Shown in pieces: positions 10,221 to 22,083 of a stretch of DNA of 64,000 bases. This DNA is from Pilaira anomala. Its lineage: Eukaryota > Mucoromycota > Mucoromycetes > Mucorales > Mucoraceae. Under the pieces are notes generated by a model that searched no databases, was not told where the DNA came from, and worked only from the letters and a program-made list of their open reading frames with translations. Positions within the stretch are counted from its first letter, which is position 1, and every line of letters begins with the position of its first letter. The stretch covers positions 62,001 to 126,000 of the forward strand of contig JAIXMQ010000015.1 in the NCBI GenBank assembly GCA_025716855.1, read 5' to 3'. Position numbers and translations under genes: made by a program.

Positions 10221-12175
10221 TTTGATTTTTAATAATTTTGTACAAATAAAGTTCTAGACAAAAAATGAAAGAAATAGGTCGCTTTTATTGTAAATCTATT
10301 TTTCCGAAACAAAGCGATAAAAAAAAAAAAAAAAAAATTGATCAGACAATAGTTGGTACCACCAATGCGAAAAAAAAAACGAATTAGTTGGGCTGTTCTT
10401 CAAATGTATTATTAGAAATCCTTTCCTTTTTTTCATTCAGTTATTGCTTCAATTTCAAGGCTAAAACCATTCTTAATTGAATACGTTTCTTACAAATGTT
10501 TTGAATAGTGGATAAAGAAAAGCAAACCACTGGATGTTCAAAAAAAAAAAAATTAAGCTTTATTAATCATCTGTTTTGTCTGAATTGTGTAAGCTACATT
10601 GCGTGGCTATTGGTAAAGACGAAGTATACTATAATATATCTCAGTGCAGCATTAACAAATAAATGTGTTAATTGCTATGAAGGAAACGTCAAATCAGTTG
10701 GGTGTTTCATAGACATTATTAAGATATAACATATAATTAGTGGAATATATAATTGCTTGCTACAAGTAAAAAAATACTAAATGAATTACTTATTTTAACA
10801 AATAAACTTGGAAATTTAAACAAATAATTATGTGGTTTTATTTTTTATATATCTTCTATGCCTACTAAACTAACCGTGTAATATCTTTTCCTTTGATCTT
10901 GTCACGTATAATACTGCGTACGTAGTCTTTAAGTACTGATGCTCTCGATTCGAAATAATCGTCAGTCTTCGATCTAACCCGGGCGCAGTACATCATTTTC
11001 TTAAATGCAATTGAAAGAAGATATTTATGTCCAGGGTTATTTTAAGAACTTCCATTTGCTCTTTGGCTTTACATAGACATATTTAAATTATATTTTTTGT
11101 TGACACAAGCTTTTTTTTATATATATAAAAAAGCTCTTTGTACCAGTCTATATATATTTAGAAAAATGATTGCATGACTAGAATAAAGATTAACAGGATT
11201 ATTTTTACGAAGATGTAGTAGATAGTACCATGGACAGAGAATTTCAGAGCAAGAAAAGATCTGTGTCACCCTATATCAACGATTACTTTTATATAGAAGG
11301 AAGATTGACAGAAGAACATGATATCAGAATGTTTATATATTTATTTGAAAGTCTGATTTAGATGCCCTATTTCAAAGTGATATTAATATGCAAACATAAT
11401 TTGCATAGTGTTTAGAATTTTACTCTTTTGTGTTGTGATTGTATTCAAGTTGATCAAAGTATAAAATGAGGGGTTATATTAAAAGAAGGTGACGATAATA
11501 AAAAAAAAACATCCCATGATTATTTCACGCGACCAACAAGTACATATTTAACAAACAAATCATCTCATCCACGAGTAAAGTAAACACAGGCAAGTATTAT
11601 GATACTTCTACTGATTCAGCAAGAATTTCAGATAGGATAGATAATTTACAGAAGAGGCTCGTATTATAAAAAGATGGAAGAAGTTTAATTAAAACGAGTT
11701 GTCAACAATGCAGACCAGCAGGTCGTAGATACTAGAAAAAAAAAAATGGCAGCATGATTTGTATGACAAAAGCTCTTTATGCATTTTATTTTATTTATAA
11801 ACCATACAAGTATACAAACATTTCCCTTCTTTTTTTATACTTGGTATATTTATATACACTTGTCTTCTCTTCCTTCAGAACCTATTCGAAATGAGTACAT
11901 AAACTAATCGAAGCTTATTATTATCTTTGTATATCGATTTCGATATTTGTGGTTTTATCCCTATGTCTATATACCTATATTTATGATAATCGTTATTAAT
12001 TCCCTACTAACTTTTACAGAGTAACGTAGTCTATGTTATAACATTCTCGAGAACCTTATATCACTATAGTGATTTTTAATGATACTTTTACTTTTATTTG
12101 TATCCATGCCTTAATATTTTTTTTATCTTTTCTTTACTTGCGACTTGAGTTCAGCCAACGCTATTTGGATTAATG

Positions 12176-12255
12176 TTCGGTATTTCCAGGATACACTAAG
12201 TACCTTTACGCTTAGTGAGGTTAGTGAACGGCTCTACTGTACCTGAATAACCGAA
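12176..12255 (+). ncRNA. Possible structured RNA (three-way fold)
   Basis: An outer stem pairs TTCGGTATTTCCAGG (12176-12190) with CCTGAATAACCGAA (12242-12255), with one bulge and a mismatch. Inside, CACTAAG and CTTAGTG (12194-12200 and 12211-12217) form a perfect hairpin with a 10-base loop. A weaker second hairpin pairs AGGTTAGT with ACTGTACCT. No tRNA A/B boxes, snoRNA boxes or hammerhead core are present. It could be a non-coding RNA or chance pairing in AT-rich DNA. Strand is uncertain. Confidence 0.25.
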
Positions 12256-12551
12256 AATAAATAGTGAATCCAGTAGAAGTTACATGTTATTCTAGATTGT
12301 TATTTCGTTCTTTTTCTTAATAGCATAGTTTTCAGATCGTGTAAAAATGGTTTATTGTTAATCCAATGGCTACATTATTTTGTTGTCCATTTTCTTCATT
12401 ACATTTAATTAGTCTTTTCAACATGCCGAAATACCTTGTTTACAAATAATTTGTTGTTAAGCTATCAATTATTACACTTTGTTGTATAAAAGTTTCTCCA
12501 TCGAGCTCATTTAAATTCTTCAATTCAAGTACCTTGTTGGCATTCCAACTA

Positions 12552-12583
<32 letters not shown>

Positions 12584-12656
12584 ACACAAAGTTGAATATC
12601 CAAATAAAGAGGAAAAGAAGAAGATAGTAAAAATGAACTTTATTCTTTACACATGA

Positions 12657-12695
12657 GGAGGCATAGCATTATTTTAGTTAAAAGGTTATGCCTCC
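12657..12695. repeat. Perfect 9-bp stem, 21-base loop
   Basis: GGAGGCATA at 12657-12665 is the exact reverse complement of TATGCCTCC at 12687-12695. It is GC-richer than its surroundings. Function unknown. Confidence 0.4.
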
Positions 12696-12927
12696 AAGGT
12701 CTCAAGATAAATGAATAAACGTATATTGCATAATGAATGCTATATTTAACTAATCAATTCTGTCATGTACTGTTTTGTTTTCTTTTCTTTTTTTAAAAAA
12801 AAAGAAATTTACTTTACCAGGTATTATTCTAAAAAAAGATTTTCGTTTTCTTTCTATCCGTACACACACATTATAACACGATTTATACCTGCACACCAGT
12901 CAATCACCTGTTATTGTGTGCGTGTAA

Positions 12928-12967
<40 letters not shown>

Positions 12968-13030
12968 TCGATATCGGCATTGACATTTCAAAAACTATTT
13001 ATAAGTTTGTTTTTGTTTACAATCGAATAT

Positions 13031-13239
13031 AATAAACTTAGCCTGGGATGGCTTTGCCCTTCCACCAAAAATAAAATGAAAAGTATAAGGTGCCTCTTGA
13101 AAAGGACCCCGTACTTGACCGGAACCATAAAAAGAAAAAAAAAAAAGTTGTTAAGCCCTTCTTCTATAAATACAACATTGTTTTGATTTCTATTTTTTTT
13201 TTCTTTCATTTTTTCATCATTTTACAATCTTTTTTTAAA
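13031..13239 (+). promoter_or_regulatory. Promoter shared with the inverted paralogue
   Basis: Upstream DNA of the pepsin-like gene contains AATAAACTTAGCCTGG (13031-13046), CCTCTTGAAAAG (13093-13104) and TATAAATA (13165-13172), the last about 75 bp before the ATG. All three recur in the same order upstream of the paralogue at 58406. They are probably a retained promoter with a TATA box and a common activator site (inference from conservation between copies). Confidence 0.6.
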
Positions 13240-14760
13240 ATGAAATATATTCTCTCTACTAGTATTTTGGCTTTAGTTAGCCTCAGCCCTTTAGTGAAAG
13301 CTTTGCCAGGAACATATTCTTATAATAATGACGACAGTTCTGTCAGTCAACCACCTGATATACATCTTGTTGAGTTTGAATGTGGTTATGATGTGAAAGA
13401 TGTAAGTAGTATAGTATGCATGTTGTTTAGAAAGAAATTTGTTTATTGACCTTCAACAATGTTTACTTTTTTATAGTGGGTGATTGATGCTGGTTTCGGT
13501 AAGATTACAAAAAAAAAAAAAAAAAAAATGTCATTTTTAAAATCAAACAAATTAATCTTGTTCTTCTTTTTTTAAGGTACCCCTGAGCAAGAAGCTAGAT
13601 TACTTATCGATACTAATTCTGACAAAACATTTGTTGCTGGTGTTATGGTAAAAAAATACAATAATTAAACTTAAATAGATTCTGTTTCTGACAACAAATT
13701 ATAGTGTCATTCCGAATTTTGTGAGAACCAAAGTGAACCATTATATCATGCCGGTAAATCTTCTACCTCAGTAAAACTCAAGTCCAAGAAAACTCTTGAA
13801 TTCGCAAATAACAGAACTGTCTTTGGAGATATTTATAACGTAAGAACTTGATCACTCTATCTATTTTTACATCTAATACATATTCTAACATCCCATGATA
13901 AAATTACTTAGGATACTGTCACTATCGGTAATGATAAATTCTATGATTTCACGTTCGGAAAGGCCATCTCCGTATCCGGGTTCCCATCTAACGCTGATTA
14001 TGGTACATGCATTAAACTTAAAAAAAAAAAAAAATTGTGTACAAAATATACTTACGTATTTTATTTTATAGCTGGTGTGTACGGTTTAAACCCAGGCCCA
14101 GACCCAACTTACTATGCTTCCAAACAAAAGCGTGCTGATCACGGAAAATCTAAAGTTAGCTCTAGAGGCAGAAGCAAGAGCGGTTCCAGTGGTGGCTTCA
14201 AGAGATCCAACACAGAAGAAGAAAAATGCGCTTTAATTTATAACCTTGACTATGACACTTTACCTAACCCTATTGCCTGGCTTAATCTTCCTACCAACGA
14301 CTTTGGTGTTTCACCTTTCTGGAAAACTGACTTAAAATGTGTAAAAATTAAGGGTGTTGCCGATTTCAAATTTAAAAATACTATTGCTGGATTTGATACA
14401 GCTGTTAAAGATATTACTGCTCCACATGAAGATATTGCTAAAATCCATCAAGGTCTTAATGCCGAATATGATAACGATGTTGGTAGATACGTATTTGAAT
14501 GTTGCGATGCAAACGACTTGGAGATCTCATTTACTGAATATACTGTGAAAATTCCCAAGAGCTATTGGATTAAGAAAGTAGATGATAAGAGATGCTATGC
14601 AAAGATTGCTGTTTCGGACGCTACTGAAGCTCCTACAAACAGATGGCGTCTTGGTACTGATTTCATTGAAAATTTCTATACACTTTATGATAAAGAGAGA
14701 AGACAAATCGGTTTATCTTTATTAGAAAATAGTGAAGGAATTAGTATTACTTCTAAATAA
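13240..14760 (+). CDS. Secreted pepsin-like protein with altered active site (copy A)
   Basis: Six exons (13240-13401, 13477-13498, 13577-13647, 13705-13839, 13912-14002, 14072-14760) give 389 residues with a signal peptide of about 20. Fold markers of family A1 are clear: FGTPEQEARLLID, FGDIYNDTVTIG, AGVYGLNPG, and a C-terminal half with AGFDTAVKDITAPHEDI. The catalytic triads are changed: D73-T-N instead of DTG, and D269-T-A instead of DTG/DSG. The flap tyrosine position appears to be Phe (EFANNRTVFG). Both aspartates remain, but the invariant glycines do not, so peptidase activity is doubtful. A Ser/Gly/Lys-rich loop (about residues 175-210) replaces a normal surface loop. One exon is only 22 nt. 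A paralogue with identical intron positions lies inverted at 56894-58406. Confidence 0.85.
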
Positions 14761-15247
14761 TTTTAAACTAAAAAATATCATTACATACTGTTATATATAT
14801 AAAAACTAAATTTACCACAACAATGAAATAAATAACTTTTTGCACGCATTTAAATAATTTATATAATGCTCACTATATACTAGCTTATAGCTTTTTGTGA
14901 TGAATAAAAAAAGAGCAAGAATGTTTTATTTTTATATATGTATACATGCAATGAGGCTGATAATTTTTTTTTTTTTTTTTTACGTCCTGACAAGGTACAT
15001 GGCACTAGCTAGTGTCATTTTGTAATTTTGCTTTGCCTCTTGAAAAAATCTAAATTTTTAGTTTCATTGCATACTTATAATTGAAGGTTTATTGCGAAGC
15101 AAGCAGTTCATTGTAATTTGGGGGGGGGGGGGTTTACAGCAATGTTACAGAATCCATAAAAACCATTAAGGCTTCTTCCTGTTACAAGAGTCCAAAAAGT
15201 AGCTCCTGTTTGGTAATACAAACAAAGAGCTTTCAGAAAGTCAGTGA
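14761..15247. other. Spacer with homopolymers
   Basis: 3' flank of the pepsin-like gene. It contains an AATAAA signal, an 18-base T run and a 13-base G run at 15120-15132, which is rare in this AT-rich DNA. No gene seen. Confidence 0.55.
15120..15132 (+). repeat. Poly(G) tract
   Basis: Thirteen consecutive G residues in AT-rich flanks. This is a potential quadruplex or sequencing weak point. Confidence 0.8.
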
Positions 15248-15656
15248 GTGATAGCCTATAATGATCACGCGAGTATATCCATATTAGGATTTCATGTCAT
15301 GGAAGATTTAATCAAGTGTTGTGTATCACTACATGAGGAATACAAAATCTCACCATATGTACTTATTTTTTTGACCGGAGGATTTTCAGATGAAGAGATC
15401 AAATCTAAATTTAAGGTGGAAAACAATTCTTTTATGATGGAAGCAAATTGTAGTTTTTGGTCAGATAATTGTTATGTATTATGTAAAGAATCTATTGCTG
15501 GTTTTTGTCAATGAATATCCAATGCAAGAATTTATTGCATTAGCTTACTGTATAGTCGATACAGAAAACAGTCTACACAGCGATGACCCAATTGTTAAAT
15601 ATTTTGTTAATTTTGGGCAAATAATAAAACGATATAGGCAAGTAAATTTTTATTAA
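15248..15656 (+). pseudogene. Frameshifted orphan coding fragment
   Basis: Two overlapping frames form one continuous protein-like stretch. The first runs from ISILGFHVMEDLIKCC through FLTGGFSDEEIKSKF and SFWSDNCYVLCKESIAGF. The second continues with VNEYPMQEFIALAYCIVD and ends FVNFGQIIKRYR before a GTAAAT donor-like site. The shift falls in a TTTTT run near 15508, so one extra T explains it. The upstream frame has stops just before the fragment. I do not recognise the family. It is either a decayed gene, perhaps from a mobile element, or intact with a sequencing error in the homopolymer. Confidence 0.45.
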
Positions 15657-16571
15657 ACTATTGTTCAATTTCAATTATTTTTCTTTTGCGTAGTTTTTTG
15701 CTTTTGCAGTGGTATGATGATTTTAAAGTTTTCCAATTACTGTACCTAGCTGAGAAAAAATTCCCTGTTTCTTCCTTCGATGAAACAACGTTCCCAGCTC
15801 ATCCTTCCTACTTTCTTTTTTTTTTGAAACTCTTCAATGAACGTCGCTATAATATCATTGTGATAGTCAACTGTCAGCAAATTGCTGATGTTTGGTGTAT
15901 CTTCGATTGGCGTTGTTTCACGATCTTTTTTAAATTTGTCGTTAATAACTGACACTCGTTCTCAAATTTATCTTTCGATATTTGATACAGAAGCTGTATT
16001 GTTGGATCATTTTTTTTTAACAGACAGATAATATGTTTCGTTTTTGTTGGGTAAGAAAGTGACTTAAAGCAACCAACTTGTTCTTTTTTTTACTTGTAAT
16101 TTGGACAAAAAATGATCATTTTCTATTGAGATTTATTAGACAAAATGAATCATTTATTTTTTGATAAAATTATTAGACTTACTATTGATAACAATATGTT
16201 TTATGCAGGTCTTTTTTCCCTTGGAACATTGTCTTCTCTAGGCAAGGAGTGTGGCAAAAGAAGAGATTAAAAATGGAGCGGTAAAGAAGGAATATACGTA
16301 AAAAGAAGAAAGTGAAGGAAAAGAACAAAATGATTTATAATAAAACAAAAAAGCCTGTTTGTGTGGCGTATGAGAAAAAATTAAAGATGCGCAATGAAGC
16401 CGTGAGCACTGTAACAAACGAGCCAATGATATTTTGATACAAGCAAATGTTTGAAACCATCATCCAATAAAATGGATACACCTCTCCCTCTTTTTGGACT
16501 TTTTTTATATTAAATTATAATATATTTTTTTTTTTTCTGTACTTTGTTCAGCACTTTTACACTTAATCGAC
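15657..16571. other. Spacer
   Basis: No supportable gene. Short frames on both strands lack domains. The last 80 bp before the transporter are T-rich and contain TATATTAAATTATAATATA, a likely core promoter. Confidence 0.5.
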
Positions 16572-17672
16572 ATGCTTCGTTTTACACTTTGTGTGATTGG
16601 CATTTATACCTGCTTTCTAACATGGGGAGTAGTACAAGAGCGTGTAAGCACAACACCTTACGGTGACGAAGAGACACCAAAGAAATTTAAATTTTTCATT
16701 GTATTGAATCTGATTCAATCCATCATTGCTGCCATGGTAGCCTTCATTTATTTAAAGGCCTGTGGTAGAAGCTTAAATTTAAAGCAAACACCTAAATCGC
16801 TTTACATGAAATATGCTCAAGTAGCTTTATTCAATTGTATCGGCTCACCATTTGGATATGCTGCATTAAAACATATTGATTACCCCACAATGATTTTAGG
16901 CAAATCCTGTAAGCTTGTACCTGTTTTAATTATGAACGTTCTTGTCTATCGACGTAAATTCCCACTTCATAAATACATTTGTGTAATTTTGGTAACAGCC
17001 GGTGTTTCATTTTTCATGTTATGTCAACCTTCCAGCAAGAAATCATCAGGCGCATCCAACAGTTCATTATGGGGACTCTTTTTACTCTGTACCAATCTCT
17101 GTATTGACGGCTTAACAAATGCTACACAAGATCAAATCTTTTCCACTTTTAATCACCTTGTGAGCGGACAGCATATGATGTTTTATATGAACGCAATGGG
17201 ATCGATGCTTTCGGCTGGTTATTTGCTTTTACATCCTTATAATGATGAATTACAACAAGCTTTGAATTTCTTTCAAGATCATCCTGCTGTCATTCGTGAT
17301 GTGATCTTGTTTGGATTTTGTGGAGCGGTCGGTCAATGCTTTATTTTTTATACCCTTCAGCATTACGGCAGTCTTCGTCTTGTGACAGTTACTGTCACTC
17401 GTAAATTATTTACCATGTTACTTAGTGTATTCTGGTTCAATCATACTTTAAACAGTGGTCAATGGAGTGGTGTTGCACTCGTATTTTTTGGTAAGTTTTT
17501 TTTTTTTTTTCTGTTATACTCCTTCAATTAATTTCAAAACTCATATATATTTCTGTCTTTAGCTATTGGCATCGAAGCTTACATTGGTAAAAAACAAAAG
17601 GAAAAGGCGAAAAGAGAATTAAATAATGCAGTGCCAAACGAAACCTTATTAGAAACCAAGAAATCAAACTAG
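16572..17672 (+). CDS. HUT1: UDP-galactose-type transporter, ER (HUT1/SLC35B1 family)
   Basis: Two exons (16572-17490, 17563-17672) encode 342 residues with about ten hydrophobic segments. The start MLRFTLCVIGIYTCFLTWGVVQERV matches the first helix of HUT1/SLC35B1 proteins, and GKSCKLVPVLIMNVLVYRR and TVTVTRKLFTMLLSVFWF are typical of the family. The C-terminus is KKSN, a dilysine ER-retrieval signal as expected for this family. Members carry UDP-sugars or ATP/ADP across the ER membrane; the exact substrate is not readable from sequence. The gene is convergent with the arrestin-like gene, and the stops are only 83 bp apart, so the 3' UTRs probably overlap. Confidence 0.88.
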
Positions 17673-17754
17673 AAATATATATATACAAATTATATAAAAT
17701 AAATTATTTATAGCTATTTATTATCATTATTATTGTTAATTGTTATTATTATTA

Positions 17755-19650
17755 TTATTTATTCACAACATAGTGAGAATGTTGTTGATGATGATATTCA
17801 GAGGGGTATTCAGCAGAAGATGCAGTAGATATGGTATCATGTCTTATTAAGCCAGGTACTTCTTGCTTTTCATCCCCTTGCTGATAATGATGATGATGCT
17901 GTTGCTGCTGCTGCTGCTGTTGCTGCTGCATTCGATAAAAGTAATCTCCACCCCCACCACCTCGATTGATGATATCATCCGGCCCTATTTCATGAGGAGA
18001 AGAAATTGTAGGATTAGAAGGTTCACGAGGAAACAAAAATGGTTTTCTTTGAGTTTGTTGTATACAACTAATTGTATTTGTACCACTTAATCGCATAGAA
18101 GATAATCTATTATCTAAAGCAGCAGCAGTAGGGGTTAAGGCGTTGATAGAGTGTCTTGCATGTGTAGTAGGTTCAGGTGATAAATCTCGAACGAAAAAGT
18201 CTTTTGTGATGGGTGTATGAGCTTTGGTTGTAAGGTACGATCTACGTTGAGTGTAATACATTTGTGCTTGTTCTGGGTCGAGTTTATTTAATGGTTTAAT
18301 ACTAGATGAATCAGTCACTGCATCATGAAAGCTTGGTTGAGATACTACCGGAGAGTGTCGATGGCTAACTGTATTCGCTCTCTTGGCCATAGGATTACCT
18401 TTGATCGTTTTATTAGTGTCTTGTAATGAAGAAGCAATTATAGGACCGGCATGAGTACCGATCACAATATTATATTCTTGTAAATAACTATCTTTTAATT
18501 TAATTGCGGATTTTACTCCCTTCATGTTGAGTTCTGCTTGTAATTGATAAGATATGCTAATGATAACACCTGTATTTGGGAAAACACTCACGGGTGTATC
18601 ATGAGGAATAGGTAGTTCGATACGAATTGATTGATCTGTACTTTTTTCTGTAACATGTAGGTCAACTGCTTGAAGTGATAATACCTTCTTTTCAATTACT
18701 CTTAAAAAAACAAATAGAAGATATGCGTTAGTACATTTAGAAATGTATACCATAGTCAATATCTATATATGTATATATTTTTTTTAGTTACTTTGTTGTG
18801 CTAATTTTATGAACTTGTCTAACAAGAGATAATTTAATTGCTTTTGATTTCTTCATGGAAGGGAAATTACTGATATTACATTCTATACTGATGGTGTCAC
18901 CTTTCATAAATAAAAAAAAAAAAGTGTATTTTTAGTAATCAGATGGGAGAAGAGAGGCGTATTAAAAAGTAAACTGATGTTTATTATAATACCTTTCATG
19001 TAAGCTGACCTTGAAAAGGCAAGATTCCATTGTGTTGATTTACTACCATTAACAAATCCAAGATCATTATTCAAAAAGACACGTTCAGTATAATGAGGTA
19101 AATCGACATTAATAAAGTCGAATATCTTTACAGGCTGTGAAATAGCAGATAAACTATTTGAGAAATTAATTAAACGTTGTTTTGGTGTTGCTGTCAAAAA
19201 GTAAGATATACAAGCTATTTTAGGAACCTAGTTATAAATTTTAATAATAGATTTTTTTTATTTATATGTAAATAATACTCACTCTTGTATAACTTGGCAA
19301 TGATTTGTCCTTGGGTATCTCAAATTGGAAATCAAATTTATATATCTGATTCTTTTTAAATACGGTATATTTCTCTCCTGCCATTGGTAATGCAAATATC
19401 TCTGTTTGATCCAATAATATAATCTTTTCACCATGAGCTTCTGCAGTGCCTTTAAAATTTAATGATATAAGTTGTATATCAGCAGATCGTTTTAAATCAA
19501 GTTTGAGATGTCCTATTATTTAAATTGATATAATGTAAATACTGCTGCTATATTTCATTGTTGTTGATTTGTTTACTAGATACCTTTGACTACATCTCCA
19601 GGAAAGAAATCCTTATCTTCATCAAGACAAATAGAAAACTCTTTTGACAT
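17755..19650 (-). CDS. Arrestin-like (ART-type) trafficking adaptor
   Basis: Five exons on the minus strand (19584-19650, 19283-19512, 18993-19227, 18792-18900, 17755-18700) give 528 residues. The N-terminal arrestin sandwich is seen in MSKEFSICLDEDKDFFPGD, followed by LNFKGTAEAHGEK and FDFQFEIPKDKSLPSY. The C-terminal arrestin domain has DTISIECNISNFPSMKKSK, KVIEKKVLSL and a strand ending GVIISISYQLQAEL. The tail from about residue 310 is disordered, with a run of ten Gln and four His near residue 470. ART-type proteins link Rsp5-like ubiquitin ligases to membrane cargo. I see no clear PPxY motif, so ligase recruitment is uncertain. A possible 5' UTR intron lies upstream. Confidence 0.82.
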
Positions 19651-20741
19651 TATATATAATAAATAATAAACTAAAATGAAAAAAAAACTAAAAAGTAAAA
19701 AAAAAAAAAGAAAAAAAAAAAGAGACGTAAAGAAATACAAGTTATATATATACTCACACATCTGCAACCAAAATAAGGAGTACAGGGCTTTTTTAGTTTG
19801 TACTACGATGATGTATAAAATAAACACAAGGTGCTTCATTTTTTGGTGAGTTTTCAAACAAATGGATCAAGACGTTTTTTCTTGTTATTACTATTTCTTC
19901 TTTTTGAAGAAGTTGCGATTTTTTCTTCTCAAAAGGAACGAATAGGAAGGCTTTGGGTTTATGGGTTGTAATGGCCATGTATGTACTTACTATTTGAGAA
20001 TCTTGGCCGAAAAGCAAAATACAAACAAAGTCAAGTGGTGGTTCCTCCCATTTTGGGTATCTGGATCGAAGATATATCATTCCGATGGCTAATACGTCAA
20101 GTATGATCAAATCGTATCAACGTGTTGCCCAAAAGTGAGAGAATAAGAGTGAGAAAAAAAAAAGTGAGACGGATGATATAATCTAAGGGGAACAAATCCT
20201 AGAAACATTACATTGCACTCCCCCACTATGTACAACACACACCATCACAGTCTAAAAAATTAACCAGCAAAATATTTCTGGAAGTATATTTTACAAGTTT
20301 TAAAGAGGACTGTCGAATAGATTAGTTTTTCGTGTAGCGTTACTGTAATGATACTTTCAAACTTGATTACTTCAAGTCTTCAAAAAAAAAAAAAAAGGAT
20401 CACAAATACACGCACTATACTATATAAAGTATATTTGTAGACATTAGAATGACAGTAGTAGCTCAAAAAATACGCATAAAAATAAAAATAAAAAGTTAAT
20501 GATCGTCAAACTAGATTCTAGAAAATCTCCCTGTTTGGGAGAAGGGAGACTTTTTTTGTTTATGAATATCAAAGACTGAATAGTTGAATTTGCCCTTTCA
20601 ACATATAAATAGATTTTTTGTTTTTTCAAAGCGTACATTTTTTTTTTACCAAGAGCTGGGCACTGAGTACAAGAATAGAAAATGGGGGTCCAGGCACACG
20701 TACTGACAAATAAAGCTAAAACATATAGCTGTTTTATTTAT
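19651..20741. other. Spacer (arrestin promoter side)
   Basis: About 1.1 kb between the arrestin-like start and the capping-protein stop. It has short minus-strand frames without domains, A-rich runs and AT-rich DNA. I see no gene. Confidence 0.5.
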
Positions 20742-20975
20742 TTATTTTTGAGATAACTCGTTACCAATCTTATAATTCAAGATCTTATTCCAATCCATCT
20801 TGTTACGTGTCATAGGTAAAGCTCTTCTTAATCCTTTAAATGTACTATCTGCAAGTTCAGTATAACTTTCATTCATGGAACTATGATATTTCTTGTCAAA
20901 AGTAGAGATTTCTTTAACCAATAATTTCGCTAATTGTTGTTCATCCTATAAATAAAATTAGTTATAAATCATCCA

Positions 20976-21008
<33 letters not shown>

Positions 21009-21867
21009 TTGTTATTTTATATATGTTATGTTTACATACATCTTTTTTGACAACTTGAGATTCAAAACTCTTTTCGGCATTCAATTGAACATTACCATCT
21101 TCATAGTAATGAACATTAACTTTTGTTGTACCTTTCAATTGACTTGATTGGGTATCATAGATCCAAGCAGCAAGCCATCTGCCATTCCAGAAATTGTTTG
21201 GGTTATATTTGTTATCAACAATAGCAATAATAATTTCTGTTTCAGTACAATGAACTGTACATACGCCATTAGGGAAATGGTCTTCAACGTATTTGATACA
21301 TTCGGTTTCAACTGCTGTTCGAAGACTATCTAAAGCTTGTTCCTCAGTATATTCTTCCAAGTCTGAAGCAGTCTAGGATAGAAAAAAGTATGAGTATATT
21401 GAAAATACGTGTCGTAAAAGAAAAAAAGTACTTTACAAGACGCATATGATCAAATTTAAACGTTTGCTTGGAACGAGGGTCGAGATATCTATCTTGTCCA
21501 ATTTTACCATGCTTTGATACAATCACCTACAAAATAGAATTGCTTTAGTTTTATTTTTTCATCTTTATATTTCATCAATGACATACTTCATGATCTAAGC
21601 CAGGAGGTGTAACAGTAATATGTTGTTCAGTATTATATTGTTCAAGTGCTTGAAGAATACCATCTTGAAGACCTTCGTCGTTATTTACTAAGGCACGAAC
21701 ATCTATTTAAAAAAAAACAATAATATTTAAAACCAAATAAAAAAAAACTAGGACGAGTATATTTATTTGAAAGTACCATTGAAAACATCATTGACTTCAC
21801 CAGGAGGACTCGATAAAAGAAATCCTGCGGCAATCTTCACTTTATCTTCAATTGAAACGTTACTCAT
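20742..21867 (-). CDS. CAP1: F-actin-capping protein subunit alpha
   Basis: Five exons (21777-21867, 21587-21702, 21437-21526, 21040-21372, 20742-20945) encode 277 residues, the normal length of CapZ alpha. Family marks include KVKIAAGFLLSSPPGEVNDVF at the N-terminus, ALEQYNTEQ, VIVSKHGKIG, CTVHCTETEIIIAIVDN, NFWNGRWLAAW and the C-terminal helix with RRALPMTRNKMDWNKI. With its beta partner it caps barbed ends of actin filaments in the cytosol and cortical patches. A GA dinucleotide run lies in the last intron (20978-21006). All splice sites are canonical. Confidence 0.94.
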
Positions 21868-22083
21868 TGTTTACGAACAGTGAAAGAAGTTCAAAATTCG
21901 TCACGATAAATATATAATAAACAGATGCCGGAGACTCAACTTGTTCTGGTGTTGTTTTGTGGGGTTTCATTTTTCCTTTGCCTAAAACCTTTTCTTTTTC
22001 TTTTTTTTGTTCTGGAGACCTGTCATAGTTTCTTGTCTCTCTTTTTTTACTTTTTTTTTTTTTATCTGATATTTATATTCTTC

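Larger units (their letters stand above)
10221..13030. other. Gene-free region with inverted repeats
   Basis: About 2.8 kb without a supportable protein gene. It includes an inverted repeat around 11108-11135 (AGCTTTTTT...AAAAAAGCT), a perfect 14-bp palindrome ATCACTATAGTGAT at 12060-12073, the possible structured RNA at 12176-12255, a stem at 12657-12695, and poly(A)/poly(T) tracts of 28 and 34 bases. Confidence 0.55.

Noticed and set aside
12242..12256. Hammerhead-like CTGAATAACCGAAA
   Set aside because: The conserved CUGANGA core is broken and no stem II lies between the two motifs, so it is not a hammerhead ribozyme.
19793..20110. Minus-strand 105-codon frame upstream of the arrestin-like gene
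   Set aside because: Contains no domain, and splicing it to the arrestin frame is not needed since that gene has its own good start.
21925..22083. Upstream ATG extending the 7TM protein by 53 residues
   Set aside because: The extension is a Phe/Leu-rich translation of a T-rich leader; the ATG at 22084 gives a normal first helix.
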